From contig JBLILN010000002.1 in NCBI GenBank assembly GCA_047635695.1, positions 1 through 64,000 of the forward strand: 64,000 bases of DNA, in the 5' to 3' direction. The DNA comes from UBA2136 sp047635695 (GTDB taxonomy: Bacteria; Pseudomonadota; Alphaproteobacteria; UBA2136). Positions 16,459 through 24,526 of the stretch are shown here, piece after piece. The first letter of the stretch is position 1; each line of letters starts with the position of its first letter. The notes under the pieces were generated by a model that was not told the origin of the DNA, made no database searches, and saw only the letters and a list, made by a program, of their open reading frames with translations. The position numbers and the translations under genes were made by a program.

Positions 16459-19400
16459 ATGAAAAATTTGTCTATTATAATGTTGTTAACTCTTGTGTTG
16501 GGCGTTTTTTCGTTTGTACCGAGTGATGCATCGGCAAATGTAGTTGTGAACGCAGGCGCTAGCATGAAGTCATGTGCCATGAATTCTTTAAAGCTTACAA
16601 TGCAAAACACAACAAGAAAAGTTGAACGTTACGGAAGTCGTATGCAGGATTCGATGGCAGGTGTTCTAAATACGCCTGAAAATGCCATTGACACCGTTAA
16701 AAAACCATTTAAAGACCTTGGTGGTAGCACTACAAAAATTACACAAAATGTTGTGAGGCCTATTAATCAAGCTTACGGCGCGATTGATAGAACTTTAAAC
16801 GGTAATATTGACAGTTTGCTTCGTATGTCTGAGGCTATGAAAAAAGGCGAATCCTTCTCAGGTTATGTCTATGATGGCGCTAATAAAATATCAAAAAAAG
16901 TAAAATCGAGTGATCTTGCAAAGGCTATGAATGACGTCGTAGCTTATGTACCGAAAGTGAGTGATATTGCAAACGGACAAAGTGACCTAAATAGTAAAAA
17001 AAAGACGACAAATCAAGAAGCTATTAATGGTACCTCAAACGCATCTCAAGCTCTTTCATCCATTAAAAATATGGAGAGAATTGCTGGCTATGCAGGTTAT
17101 GATGGATTTTCGGTCAACGGCTTAATTAAAGATACTGTCGACTTTAAATCAACTAAAGACTTTATGAACTTAGGTAAAACGGATTTACCTGCAGGTCTTT
17201 CTACTGCAATTCAGGGTATGAATCTTGCCTCAAATATTTCAAGTTTTGTCAGCGAAGGCACGGGCCAAATTCAAAATATGCAAAGCGTTTTGCAAATGGT
17301 TACAAGTGTTCAGGCGCTGCAAAGTTTACAAGACGGCGTTTTTACTGCGATGGAAGCGTCCACTCAACTTGTTGCAATGTATAAGTCTATTACTGATATT
17401 TATAGTATGTTTAGTGATGGCAATTATAGTGCGAGTAGTTTTAAGAACAGCGTAAAAAGTGCGGTAACTTCTTACAAAAAAGTAAAAAAGAGCGTCGGTA
17501 ATATTCAAAAATCTGCTAATAAGCTTCAAGATATGGCGAAGTCAGTTGAAAAGCTTAAAAATGATGTCACAAAAAATATAAATAGCGTTAAGAATTCATT
17601 TAATAAATCTGCTGACTTGGCTGATTTATTTAAGAAAGTAGGCGACTCTTTACCTATTATGAAACCCGTTGTTGCAACTTATGAAAAATATATTGATGTT
17701 GAAGGTAAAGCCAAGGATTATGTAAAATCTTTATCAAAATTTGGTACCAGCACAAAGAATACAAATAAAGTGCTTGAAAGCCTTAAGCCTTTCACAGATC
17801 CTGCAAAGGATAGACTTTCAGGTTGGGGAACGGACTTAAATGCGTGGTATCAAAATAAAAATGCTGACGCAAGTTCAGATATTGCTGAAGCTGAAGTTGA
17901 AAATAGTCAGGCCGATGATAACTTTTCAAAATTAAAAAGCAATGCTGGTTCATTTAAAACTAAGGTTGCTCAATTTAATAGCAATATTAATTTTCTTAAA
18001 ACGACTTATGCTGTAGGCTCAGTCGCGCATAACCGACTTTTAAGCCTGGAGTCTGCAATTACCAAACTACCAAGCTCTAGCCAAATTTCAAAATTTGCAA
18101 CGGATGGTTTAGGTATTACTCAAACAAGTAGAACGTTAACAAATGCCTATAGAAAGTTGAACGCATTTAACCCAGACAAGCTGACGAAGTCGTTCGAAGG
18201 TCTTTCTGGGCAGTTTGAAGAACTGTCGGACATTCAAACATATTTAGATGATTATAATGATACTGCCGAGCTGTTTAAAAAGACCCCACAAATGGTTAAT
18301 GCACTTGCGGGTAATATTAAAAACTTAGGTGGTTTTATTAAATGTTTCAACATTGACCCCGAACGCATTGCAAGAGACCTTCTTGTTCGTACTCAAGACC
18401 GACTGACCGACAAAGCAAAATTATATCTATGGGAAACTGTAGGTAAGGCGACAAGCGGTATACCTTTCCTTATGTTACCAAGGCAGGGTGATAAAATTGA
18501 TAAAATGCCAGGTTTTGAAAACCCCTTTAAAGGTGTAAAATTAGAATCAGACTCTATTTATAAATCGACTAATTTCTTTACTCAACCTCAATTGGCGACC
18601 ACTGAAATATCATCTATTGAACGTATCGCTGGTATAAACTTTGACGTTGTTGAAGATATCCACCCACAAGCGGGATTACGCTTTGCTGGTATTAATCTAG
18701 GTAATACAAAAACGATTGAGGATATTACAAATCCCGTTTCAATACCAAGCCCTGACATGAGCTCTTTTGGTGACAAAAGTAGCCTATTTCTCGATTATAC
18801 AGATACGATGGGTGCATGGAAATATGGCGCTCCAAAAGTTAAAGTGGACCTACAGGGGATAGAATTTGACCATGGAGACTTTAAAGCTAAATCTTATATG
18901 CCTTTTGCTTTTAAATGTGGTTTTGACTTTAAAAAGAGTTTTTGCTGGCACTGGAAATGGCATTCATGCTTTATGATAAAAAAATGTTACCCTGTACCAT
19001 ATATACTTCCATCTTGTGAAACAGGCATAAACTATAAAGAGCCTACTGTTCATGTTGAAATTTCACCAAGGGCTGCAACCAGTCAAATTGGTAACTTTAG
19101 TTTCTTGAAAGACATTCCTTCTGGTATTAAGGCACAGTTGAAAAAATATAATTCAACATATTTATCGGGCGCAGAAAACCCTGTCCCTAGTGCGCATGTT
19201 ATGGGTATTAGCCCTGTGGCACGTTATATGTCAAAATTAGGTCCATTCTTCGGTAACCATACAATGGTTTGCGACCTAGCACCTAAATGGGATAAGTTTG
19301 AATATATTCAAATTTATGGTGCACCACTACCTTCTATTAAAATTGGTATGAAAATGGGTACAGCCCTTCTTGAACTTAAAGACTGGAATAAAGACTGGTT

Positions 19401-20733
19401 CAGTGAAAGCGCTCCATTGCTAGGGGCTTACCCTGCACCGTTAGCGGCACTTTACGCGAGTGAAATTGATAGAACACATTGGAACCCACGAACATTCCCT
19501 GGCGGCATCACACCTTCAGGTGAGACTTACCCTAATTTTGAGGTGTCACGTACAGAGGCTTATCAATATGCATTGCCGTACGAAGCATTTGACGATGTGA
19601 GCGGTATTATTGCAGCTGGTAATCTGAATATGAATAAATGTGAAGCTGGTTACCCTGGTGACGGCTCAAACCACTGTATTGGTGATTGGGGCGCAATATT
19701 GCCACGTAATGGTCAAGTATCTACACATAATCCACGTTGGCCACTACAACAGTATGCGCAGTTAGGCTACCGTGCATATGACCGTGTTTTAGAAGGTAAA
19801 AAAGACGAAGATGGTAATGTGGTCAGAAATATCGACAATGCTAAAATTGCTGACGGTACAGGTTTGTATGGTATTGGTTATGAAAATACTGACTTCAGCT
19901 TAGAATGGCCATATAAAATGAAAAAACGAGAGGTTGTTGGTACGCACCCGAACGAATGGCAAGAAGGCTATTTCGGTAAAGGCCCGACCACTGGTGGTAT
20001 GGTGATGACTTACTGGCGTGATACGTCTTGCTGTGTAAAAGCCTGTTGCCCTGTTCCAGGATTTAAGCCAGGCTCTTCTTACCCTTGGGGTGGCGGTGGC
20101 GTCTTAAGAGCTATTATTAAACTTGAAGTTGATAAATGGAAAATTACAGAAGTAGTTCAAAAGCAAGTTCCTGGTGAAGCCGATTTTAAAACGGCGATGT
20201 TGAATGATCCTGATATGAAAAAACGTGTATATAAATCATGCCGTAAGTCATACGTTTATTCATACGATGCGAACAACAAATTATCCAAAAAAAAGAAAAC
20301 AAAGGCTGAATGTAAGGCACTGACAAATACAAAGGGTGCTGATGCTAACCTTGTGGATGAAGATTTAGGACAAATGGAAATAGCGTATAATCAATGTACG
20401 ATTACGAAGAGTGAAAAAGTTTGTATGTACGATATTTATGGTATTATGACTAAGGCTAATTGCTTGGCACGTGGTTTTAGTAACGCTAAATGTCAACAAG
20501 TATACCCTGAATATAGTACGATGACAGCCTGCTTAGGCGATGGCTATAGCTATGCTACTTGTAAAACCCTTGGGGCAGGTGGTATGGCGCTGAATTTCAC
20601 AGGCGTGACTGAGTGTATGGCTGTTGGTAATCCATATGCAACATGTTCTGGTTACGGGTTTAGTTATTCAAGTCATGCAGCTTGTGTGGCCGATGGTAGA
20701 ACCGCTGCTGAATGTACTGGTTTTGGTTTGTAA
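16459..20733 (+). CDS. Giant secreted TraU-like protein with four C-terminal CX9C units
   Basis: 1424 residues with a signal peptide (cleavage near DASA, residue 26). Residues about 30-750 are helical and lysine/serine-rich, probably coiled coil. From about residue 785 the chain resembles F-type TraU: a Cys-rich strip around C820 (CGFDFKKSFCWHW), LYASEIDRTHW (1001-1008), comparable with TraU AYLSEIDPTW, and CIGDWGAILPRNG around W1077, comparable with the TraU CAGSQGSMYPFNGWV block. F TraU is only about 330 residues, so a long extension has been added at the N-terminus. The C-terminus has Cys pairs 1335/1345, 1358/1368, 1386/1396 and 1409/1419, each CX9C. TraU acts in periplasmic pilus/T4SS assembly; the role here is unknown. 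The next gene is TrbC-like, as in the F transfer operon, but no pilin, ATPase or core genes are nearby. Confidence 0.7.
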   Translation: MKNLSIIMLLTLVLGVFSFVPSDASANVVVNAGASMKSCAMNSLKLTMQNTTRKVERYGSRMQDSMAGVLNTPENAIDTVKKPFKDLGGSTTKITQNVVRPINQAYGAIDRTLNGNIDSLLRMSEAMKKGESFSGYVYDGANKISKKVKSSDLAKAMNDVVAYVPKVSDIANGQSDLNSKKKTTNQEAINGTSNASQALSSIKNMERIAGYAGYDGFSVNGLIKDTVDFKSTKDFMNLGKTDLPAGLSTAIQGMNLASNISSFVSEGTGQIQNMQSVLQMVTSVQALQSLQDGVFTAMEASTQLVAMYKSITDIYSMFSDGNYSASSFKNSVKSAVTSYKKVKKSVGNIQKSANKLQDMAKSVEKLKNDVTKNINSVKNSFNKSADLADLFKKVGDSLPIMKPVVATYEKYIDVEGKAKDYVKSLSKFGTSTKNTNKVLESLKPFTDPAKDRLSGWGTDLNAWYQNKNADASSDIAEAEVENSQADDNFSKLKSNAGSFKTKVAQFNSNINFLKTTYAVGSVAHNRLLSLESAITKLPSSSQISKFATDGLGITQTSRTLTNAYRKLNAFNPDKLTKSFEGLSGQFEELSDIQTYLDDYNDTAELFKKTPQMVNALAGNIKNLGGFIKCFNIDPERIARDLLVRTQDRLTDKAKLYLWETVGKATSGIPFLMLPRQGDKIDKMPGFENPFKGVKLESDSIYKSTNFFTQPQLATTEISSIERIAGINFDVVEDIHPQAGLRFAGINLGNTKTIEDITNPVSIPSPDMSSFGDKSSLFLDYTDTMGAWKYGAPKVKVDLQGIEFDHGDFKAKSYMPFAFKCGFDFKKSFCWHWKWHSCFMIKKCYPVPYILPSCETGINYKEPTVHVEISPRAATSQIGNFSFLKDIPSGIKAQLKKYNSTYLSGAENPVPSAHVMGISPVARYMSKLGPFFGNHTMVCDLAPKWDKFEYIQIYGAPLPSIKIGMKMGTALLELKDWNKDWFSESAPLLGAYPAPLAALYASEIDRTHWNPRTFPGGITPSGETYPNFEVSRTEAYQYALPYEAFDDVSGIIAAGNLNMNKCEAGYPGDGSNHCIGDWGAILPRNGQVSTHNPRWPLQQYAQLGYRAYDRVLEGKKDEDGNVVRNIDNAKIADGTGLYGIGYENTDFSLEWPYKMKKREVVGTHPNEWQEGYFGKGPTTGGMVMTYWRDTSCCVKACCPVPGFKPGSSYPWGGGGVLRAIIKLEVDKWKITEVVQKQVPGEADFKTAMLNDPDMKKRVYKSCRKSYVYSYDANNKLSKKKKTKAECKALTNTKGADANLVDEDLGQMEIAYNQCTITKSEKVCMYDIYGIMTKANCLARGFSNAKCQQVYPEYSTMTACLGDGYSYATCKTLGAGGMALNFTGVTECMAVGNPYATCSGYGFSYSSHAACVADGRTAAECTGFGL

Positions 20734-20780
20734 ACCACGTTATTTTGCGGTATAAGAAATATAAAATTAGAGGGTTGGTT

Positions 20781-21338
20781 ATGTACTACAAAAAGTTGTT
20801 AAGTCTGTTATTACCATTGCTGTTTTTGGCAATACAAGCGCAAGCTGTAGAAAAGCACAGTCAAGATGTGGGGCCATCGGGTACAGTTTATTTCTTTATG
20901 AAAATGGCTTACCCTGTGCCTATTGAAAGTCTTTCCTTTATTTCTAGAGTATACAATACCAAAGGTCTGGATGTTTACTCAGCCTATAATGAAATGTCAG
21001 AACAAGAAATGGAAGCGTACAGAAAGAATGCACTAGACTATACAGCTCAGTTCAATGCGCCTGACAGCTATAGGCCGGATCCTGAAAAATTACAGGAACT
21101 TGCAGCTACCATTCAAGAGTTTGATATGAAAGAGGCTGAAAAAGGCACTATACAAAAATATAACGTACGAGACTTTCCAAGTATTCTATATTTAACGCCG
21201 GACGGTTATGTTTATAGGTACCCTTATAAGGCATTTGCAGGTGCAAAATCTGAGAAGAAATTTTGGAATGACTTAAGAAAACATAAAGACGAAAAACCAC
21301 AAAAGAAAATGTGGGAAAACAAAAAATGGAGCCAATAA
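20781..21338 (+). CDS. TrbC-like periplasmic protein (thioredoxin-like fold)
   Basis: 185 residues from the ATG at 20781, chosen because GAGGGTTGG precedes it and a signal peptide follows (LLSLLLPLLFLAIQAQA). An earlier in-frame start would overlap the previous gene and hide the signal. TVYFFMKMAYPVPIESL resembles the LYFVSFSIPEEGL block of F TrbC, and IQKYNVRDFPSILYLTPDGY resembles its FSQYGIRSVPALVV block. No CXXC, so not a classic thiol oxidoreductase. It probably works with the TraU-like protein encoded 47 bases upstream. Its C-terminus is lysine/tryptophan-rich. Confidence 0.65.
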   Translation: MYYKKLLSLLLPLLFLAIQAQAVEKHSQDVGPSGTVYFFMKMAYPVPIESLSFISRVYNTKGLDVYSAYNEMSEQEMEAYRKNALDYTAQFNAPDSYRPDPEKLQELAATIQEFDMKEAEKGTIQKYNVRDFPSILYLTPDGYVYRYPYKAFAGAKSEKKFWNDLRKHKDEKPQKKMWENKKWSQ

Positions 21339-21347
21339 ACGGCTTGT

Positions 21348-21374
21348 AAAAAACCTTTGCGGAGGTTTTTTTTC
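21348..21374 (+). terminator. Terminator of the TraU-like/TrbC-like unit
   Basis: Stem AAAAAACCT/AGGTTTTTT with a six-base loop and T-run. It shows that the next gene starts at 21393 rather than at an upstream in-frame ATG lying inside this hairpin. Confidence 0.8.
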
Positions 21375-21392
21375 TGCAGAGAGAGACTAAGA

Positions 21393-21725
21393 ATGATTTT
21401 ATACGGTATTAAGAATTGCGATACAGTTAAGAAGGCACGCAAGTATTTAGAGAAGCATAATATTGCTTATACGTTTCATGATTTCCGAGCCGATGGGTTA
21501 TTAGAAGAGAAGGTGGCAAATTGGCTGTCTATGGTGGGTATGGATGTTCTTGTGAATAAACGTTCTACCACTTGGAAGTCCTTAAGCGAAGATGAAAAGA
21601 ATGCTGTGGATATTCGACTTATCTGTGCGCAACCAACACTTATAAAGCGCCCCGTACTAGAACTTGATGACCACATTATTATTGGTTATCGTGAAACAGA
21701 ATATGGTGATATAGTTTCTTCTTGA
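21393..21725 (+). CDS. ArsC/Spx-family thioredoxin-fold protein
   Basis: 110 residues from ATG 21393. The opening ILYGIKNCDTVKKARKYL is the ArsC/YffB signature with a single N-terminal cysteine. A later TTWKSLSEDEK and LIKRPVLELDD contain the family's substrate/glutathione-side arginine region. Members are arsenate-reductase-like or glutathione-dependent thiol reductases; the substrate cannot be deduced. Its 3' end overlaps the convergent EEP gene by 40 bases. Confidence 0.85.
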   Translation: MILYGIKNCDTVKKARKYLEKHNIAYTFHDFRADGLLEEKVANWLSMVGMDVLVNKRSTTWKSLSEDEKNAVDIRLICAQPTLIKRPVLELDDHIIIGYRETEYGDIVSS

Positions 21726-22711
21726 AGTTTAGGTGCTAAAGGTTCACCGTCTTCCTCGTCGCTGTCGCTTGGATCATCGATCACTATGTCGACGTAGATA
21801 AGGCAATGGTCGCTGGTGATCACGCAAACTTTCCCGTTACCTTTTGGTGCTAGATTGAAGCTGGTTAGAATATGGTCTATAGGTGCAGCCGGAAGTGGGA
21901 CAGGCCATGTTGCATCACCTTTTGTTGCAACGCGGAGGCCTTGTTCAATAACTATTTTCTTAATTGGGTCCTGCCAGTGAACAGCATTAAAATCACCTAA
22001 AAATACCTTGTATTCCCCAAGTTCAAGTTTTGATGCAATGTCTAATGATATATTACGTCGTTGAGTGAGATATTTACCTAAAGGTGGCGTTGGGTGAACT
22101 TGTACAATGCTAATTACTTTACTTGGTAGCTTTATACGGTGCTCTCCAATATGGCCAAAGTCGTGGCTTATTGATTGTTTTATGGGGAATTTACTTAACA
22201 ACATGTTAAGGCCAACAACATCATTTGACCCACTGCCTTCAACTATGTGAACAAAGGGGTATGTTTCGCTATAATCTTTTAAGCGATGTCGCCATTCTTT
22301 ATTGACTTCGATAAGGCTTAAAATATCTGCGTCAACCTTTTCAAGGATATCCAGTTGTGCGTCTAGATCTACGGTATTAAAGTAATTTACATTATAACTT
22401 GCAATACGAAGGCCTTGTTTTGAAATGTTTTCATTTGGGATAGATGTAGATAGGCGGACGTAAAAAACTAACGGCATTAGTACAATTATCAAAAATTTAA
22501 TGGTTTGAATTATTGATTTTTCACCACGAAGACGTATAGCTAAAAACAATACAAAAAAAACAGCAGGGGCGGCGTAAAGCAAACTACCGAGTATACCGAA
22601 TAGGTAAATATCTTCTCGTGTATAGGCAAAAAAAGAAACAGCCATGGTTACTACAGCCAATAATACACTGAATAAGTTTTTTCTTGCCTGCATTTGTTTC
22701 AACGTTGCCAT
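21686..22711 (-). CDS. Membrane-anchored endonuclease/exonuclease/phosphatase-family protein
   Basis: 341 residues from ATG 22711 (MATLKQMQ). An ATG 75 bases upstream would overlap the Fe-S carrier gene and is less likely. Three hydrophobic segments in the first 95 residues are followed by an EEP domain: IASYNVNYFN, ADILSLIEV (catalytic Glu), FLGDFNAVHW (Asp/Asn) and ITSDHCLIYV (Asp-His). The layout resembles E. coli YafD. Enzymes of this fold cleave phosphodiesters of nucleic acids or lipids; the target is unknown. The acidic C-terminal tail overlaps the convergent ArsC-like gene. Confidence 0.82.
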   Translation of the reverse strand: MATLKQMQARKNLFSVLLAVVTMAVSFFAYTREDIYLFGILGSLLYAAPAVFFVLFLAIRLRGEKSIIQTIKFLIIVLMPLVFYVRLSTSIPNENISKQGLRIASYNVNYFNTVDLDAQLDILEKVDADILSLIEVNKEWRHRLKDYSETYPFVHIVEGSGSNDVVGLNMLLSKFPIKQSISHDFGHIGEHRIKLPSKVISIVQVHPTPPLGKYLTQRRNISLDIASKLELGEYKVFLGDFNAVHWQDPIKKIVIEQGLRVATKGDATWPVPLPAAPIDHILTSFNLAPKGNGKVCVITSDHCLIYVDIVIDDPSDSDEEDGEPLAPKLQEETISPYSVSR

Positions 22712-22742
22712 GGGTTTCTTTTTATTTTTTGATATGCGTTTT

Positions 22743-23144
22743 TTATAGGCTAAAGCTACTACCACAGCCACAGCTAGATGTCGCATTTGGGTTGTTCACC
22801 ACAAATTGGCTGGCTTCGAGGCTTTCCTCAAAATCAATGGTCGATCCTTTTAGATATCCGTAACTCATCATGTCGATAATCACTTCGGTACCTTCAACGC
22901 TGTCGTTTGTTATAGAGATATCGGAAGGCGATTTGTCGCTGGTTAATTTAAAGCTGTATGAATAACCGCTACAGCCACCACCTTGCACACTTAGGCGTAG
23001 ATATAAGTTGTCTTCGTCTTTTTTAGACGCAATAATTTCTTTAATACGTTTGGCCGCACCAGCAGTAAGTGTAAGCGGTGCATTGCTCTCAATTTTTTCA
23101 GCTACGGCTGGCTCATCTTCTATGTCGAAACTAATTTTAACCAT
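22743..23144 (-). CDS. A-type iron-sulfur carrier (IscA/ErpA/HesB family)
   Basis: 133 residues from ATG 23144 (MVKISFDIED). The 21 extra codons upstream have no better start. Core: LTLTAGAAKRIKEI, LRLSVQGGGCSGYSY (first ligand Cys) and the CGCGSSF end (second and third ligand Cys). It accepts and passes [2Fe-2S]/[4Fe-4S] clusters. A short acidic N-terminal extension precedes the domain. It is transcribed upstream of the EEP gene with a 31-base gap. Confidence 0.9.
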   Translation of the reverse strand: MVKISFDIEDEPAVAEKIESNAPLTLTAGAAKRIKEIIASKKDEDNLYLRLSVQGGGCSGYSYSFKLTSDKSPSDISITNDSVEGTEVIIDMMSYGYLKGSTIDFEESLEASQFVVNNPNATSSCGCGSSFSL

Positions 23145-23312
23145 GGTTGGTGCTTTATATAAATTTATCTCTACTCTATTTATAACCATCTTACCCACAG
23201 TAAGCAAGGAAGATACATTGTTTTTTTAACCTTTTATTAAGAAGAAGGGTTTAAATTTATCACGCTATAGGCTATAAAGAATACTACATATAAAAGAGGT
23301 AAGGAACTTCCT

Positions 23313-24482
23313 ATGACGAAACCGGAAAATATTATGCATTTTAATGAAAGCAAGCTTGCGCCATATGCAACGGACTGGCGTGAATCAGTAGGTCGTATTT
23401 ACCCTGAACCAGAAGCTTTTGACCGTTCACCGTTTCAGCGTGACCGTGACCGTATTATTCATTCTGAAGCTTTTCGTCGCTTGCAATATAAAACACAGGT
23501 TTATGCAAACCAAAACGCTGGTGACCACTTCCGCACAAGGTTAACGCATTCCATGGAAGTTGCACAAATTACTCGTGACATTTGCCGTTACCTCAACTTA
23601 GACGAAGACTTAGGTGAGTGTATTGCTTTGGCACATGACCTTGGCCACCCACCATTTGGTCACGCAGGTGAAGACGCTTTGCACAAATGCATGGAACCTT
23701 ATGGCGGCTATAGACATAATGACCAAACATTACGTGTTGTTTTAAAACTTGAACGACGCTACGCACCATTTGACGGCTTAAATCTCACGTGGGAATCTCG
23801 TGAAGGTATTGCGAAGCACAACGGCCCGATTAAAAACGCGGATGAAGACTTATACGATGGCTTAGACCCACGTACACATTGTGGCCTTGAAGGTCAAGTG
23901 GCAGCTATGGCTGACGACATTGCCTATAACCACCATGATATTGACGATGGTATTGGTATGGGTAATTTAAATATTAAAGACATGTGTACAGTACCGCACT
24001 TTAAGCGCATGTACGAAGAGGTGGTTGCAACATACCCAGGCGTTGAAGAATATAGACTTCTGAAGGAAACTTTAAGAAGGTTGATTTCTAAGCAAATAAA
24101 AGACCTGCTCATGACATCAAAAACAAACTTAACAAAATCAGGTGTTAAAAACGTCGCTGAAGTTCGTGCGTACGGTAAGCCTCTTATTGGTTTTAGTAAA
24201 AAAGTTGAGCAACAAACTGTCGAGCTTAAGCACTTCTTGTATAATAATATGTACAGGCATTTTAAAGTCAACCGTAGTGCATTTCGTGCGCACCGTATTA
24301 TTGGTGACTTATTTGAAGTTCACATGAAACACCGACGTATGTTACCAGCTCACGTACAAGAATTTTTACCGAAAGATAAAGAAGATAAAACAGGTAAAGC
24401 GAAGGTTGTGGCCGATTACATTAGTAGCCTTACTGATAGAAGCTGTGTACAAGAACATGCACGCTTGTTCGGTATTCGCTAG
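23313..24482 (+). CDS. dgt: dGTP triphosphohydrolase-like HD protein
   Basis: 389 residues. HD-domain metal ligands are visible in FRTRLTHSMEVAQ (His), ALAHDLGHPPFGHAGE (His-Asp) and MADDIAYNHHDIDDG (Asp). The N-terminal DRDRIIHSEAFRRLQYKTQV is the dGTPase type 2 signature. It hydrolyses dNTP to deoxynucleoside and triphosphate and so trims dNTP pools. It sits 44 bases upstream of argS, at the head of the long operon, the common alphaproteobacterial order. Confidence 0.94.
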   Translation: MTKPENIMHFNESKLAPYATDWRESVGRIYPEPEAFDRSPFQRDRDRIIHSEAFRRLQYKTQVYANQNAGDHFRTRLTHSMEVAQITRDICRYLNLDEDLGECIALAHDLGHPPFGHAGEDALHKCMEPYGGYRHNDQTLRVVLKLERRYAPFDGLNLTWESREGIAKHNGPIKNADEDLYDGLDPRTHCGLEGQVAAMADDIAYNHHDIDDGIGMGNLNIKDMCTVPHFKRMYEEVVATYPGVEEYRLLKETLRRLISKQIKDLLMTSKTNLTKSGVKNVAEVRAYGKPLIGFSKKVEQQTVELKHFLYNNMYRHFKVNRSAFRAHRIIGDLFEVHMKHRRMLPAHVQEFLPKDKEDKTGKAKVVADYISSLTDRSCVQEHARLFGIR

Positions 24483-24526
24483 TTTTTAAATAGGCTTATC
24501 GTTTAATTAAATTTAACAGAAAAATT

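Noticed and set aside
20712..20780. Earlier in-frame start for the TrbC-like protein
   Set aside because: It would overlap the TraU-like gene and place residues before the signal peptide; ATG 20781 has a good ribosome-binding site.
21357..21392. Earlier in-frame start for the ArsC-like protein
   Set aside because: It lies inside the terminator hairpin of the preceding unit, and family similarity begins at 21393.
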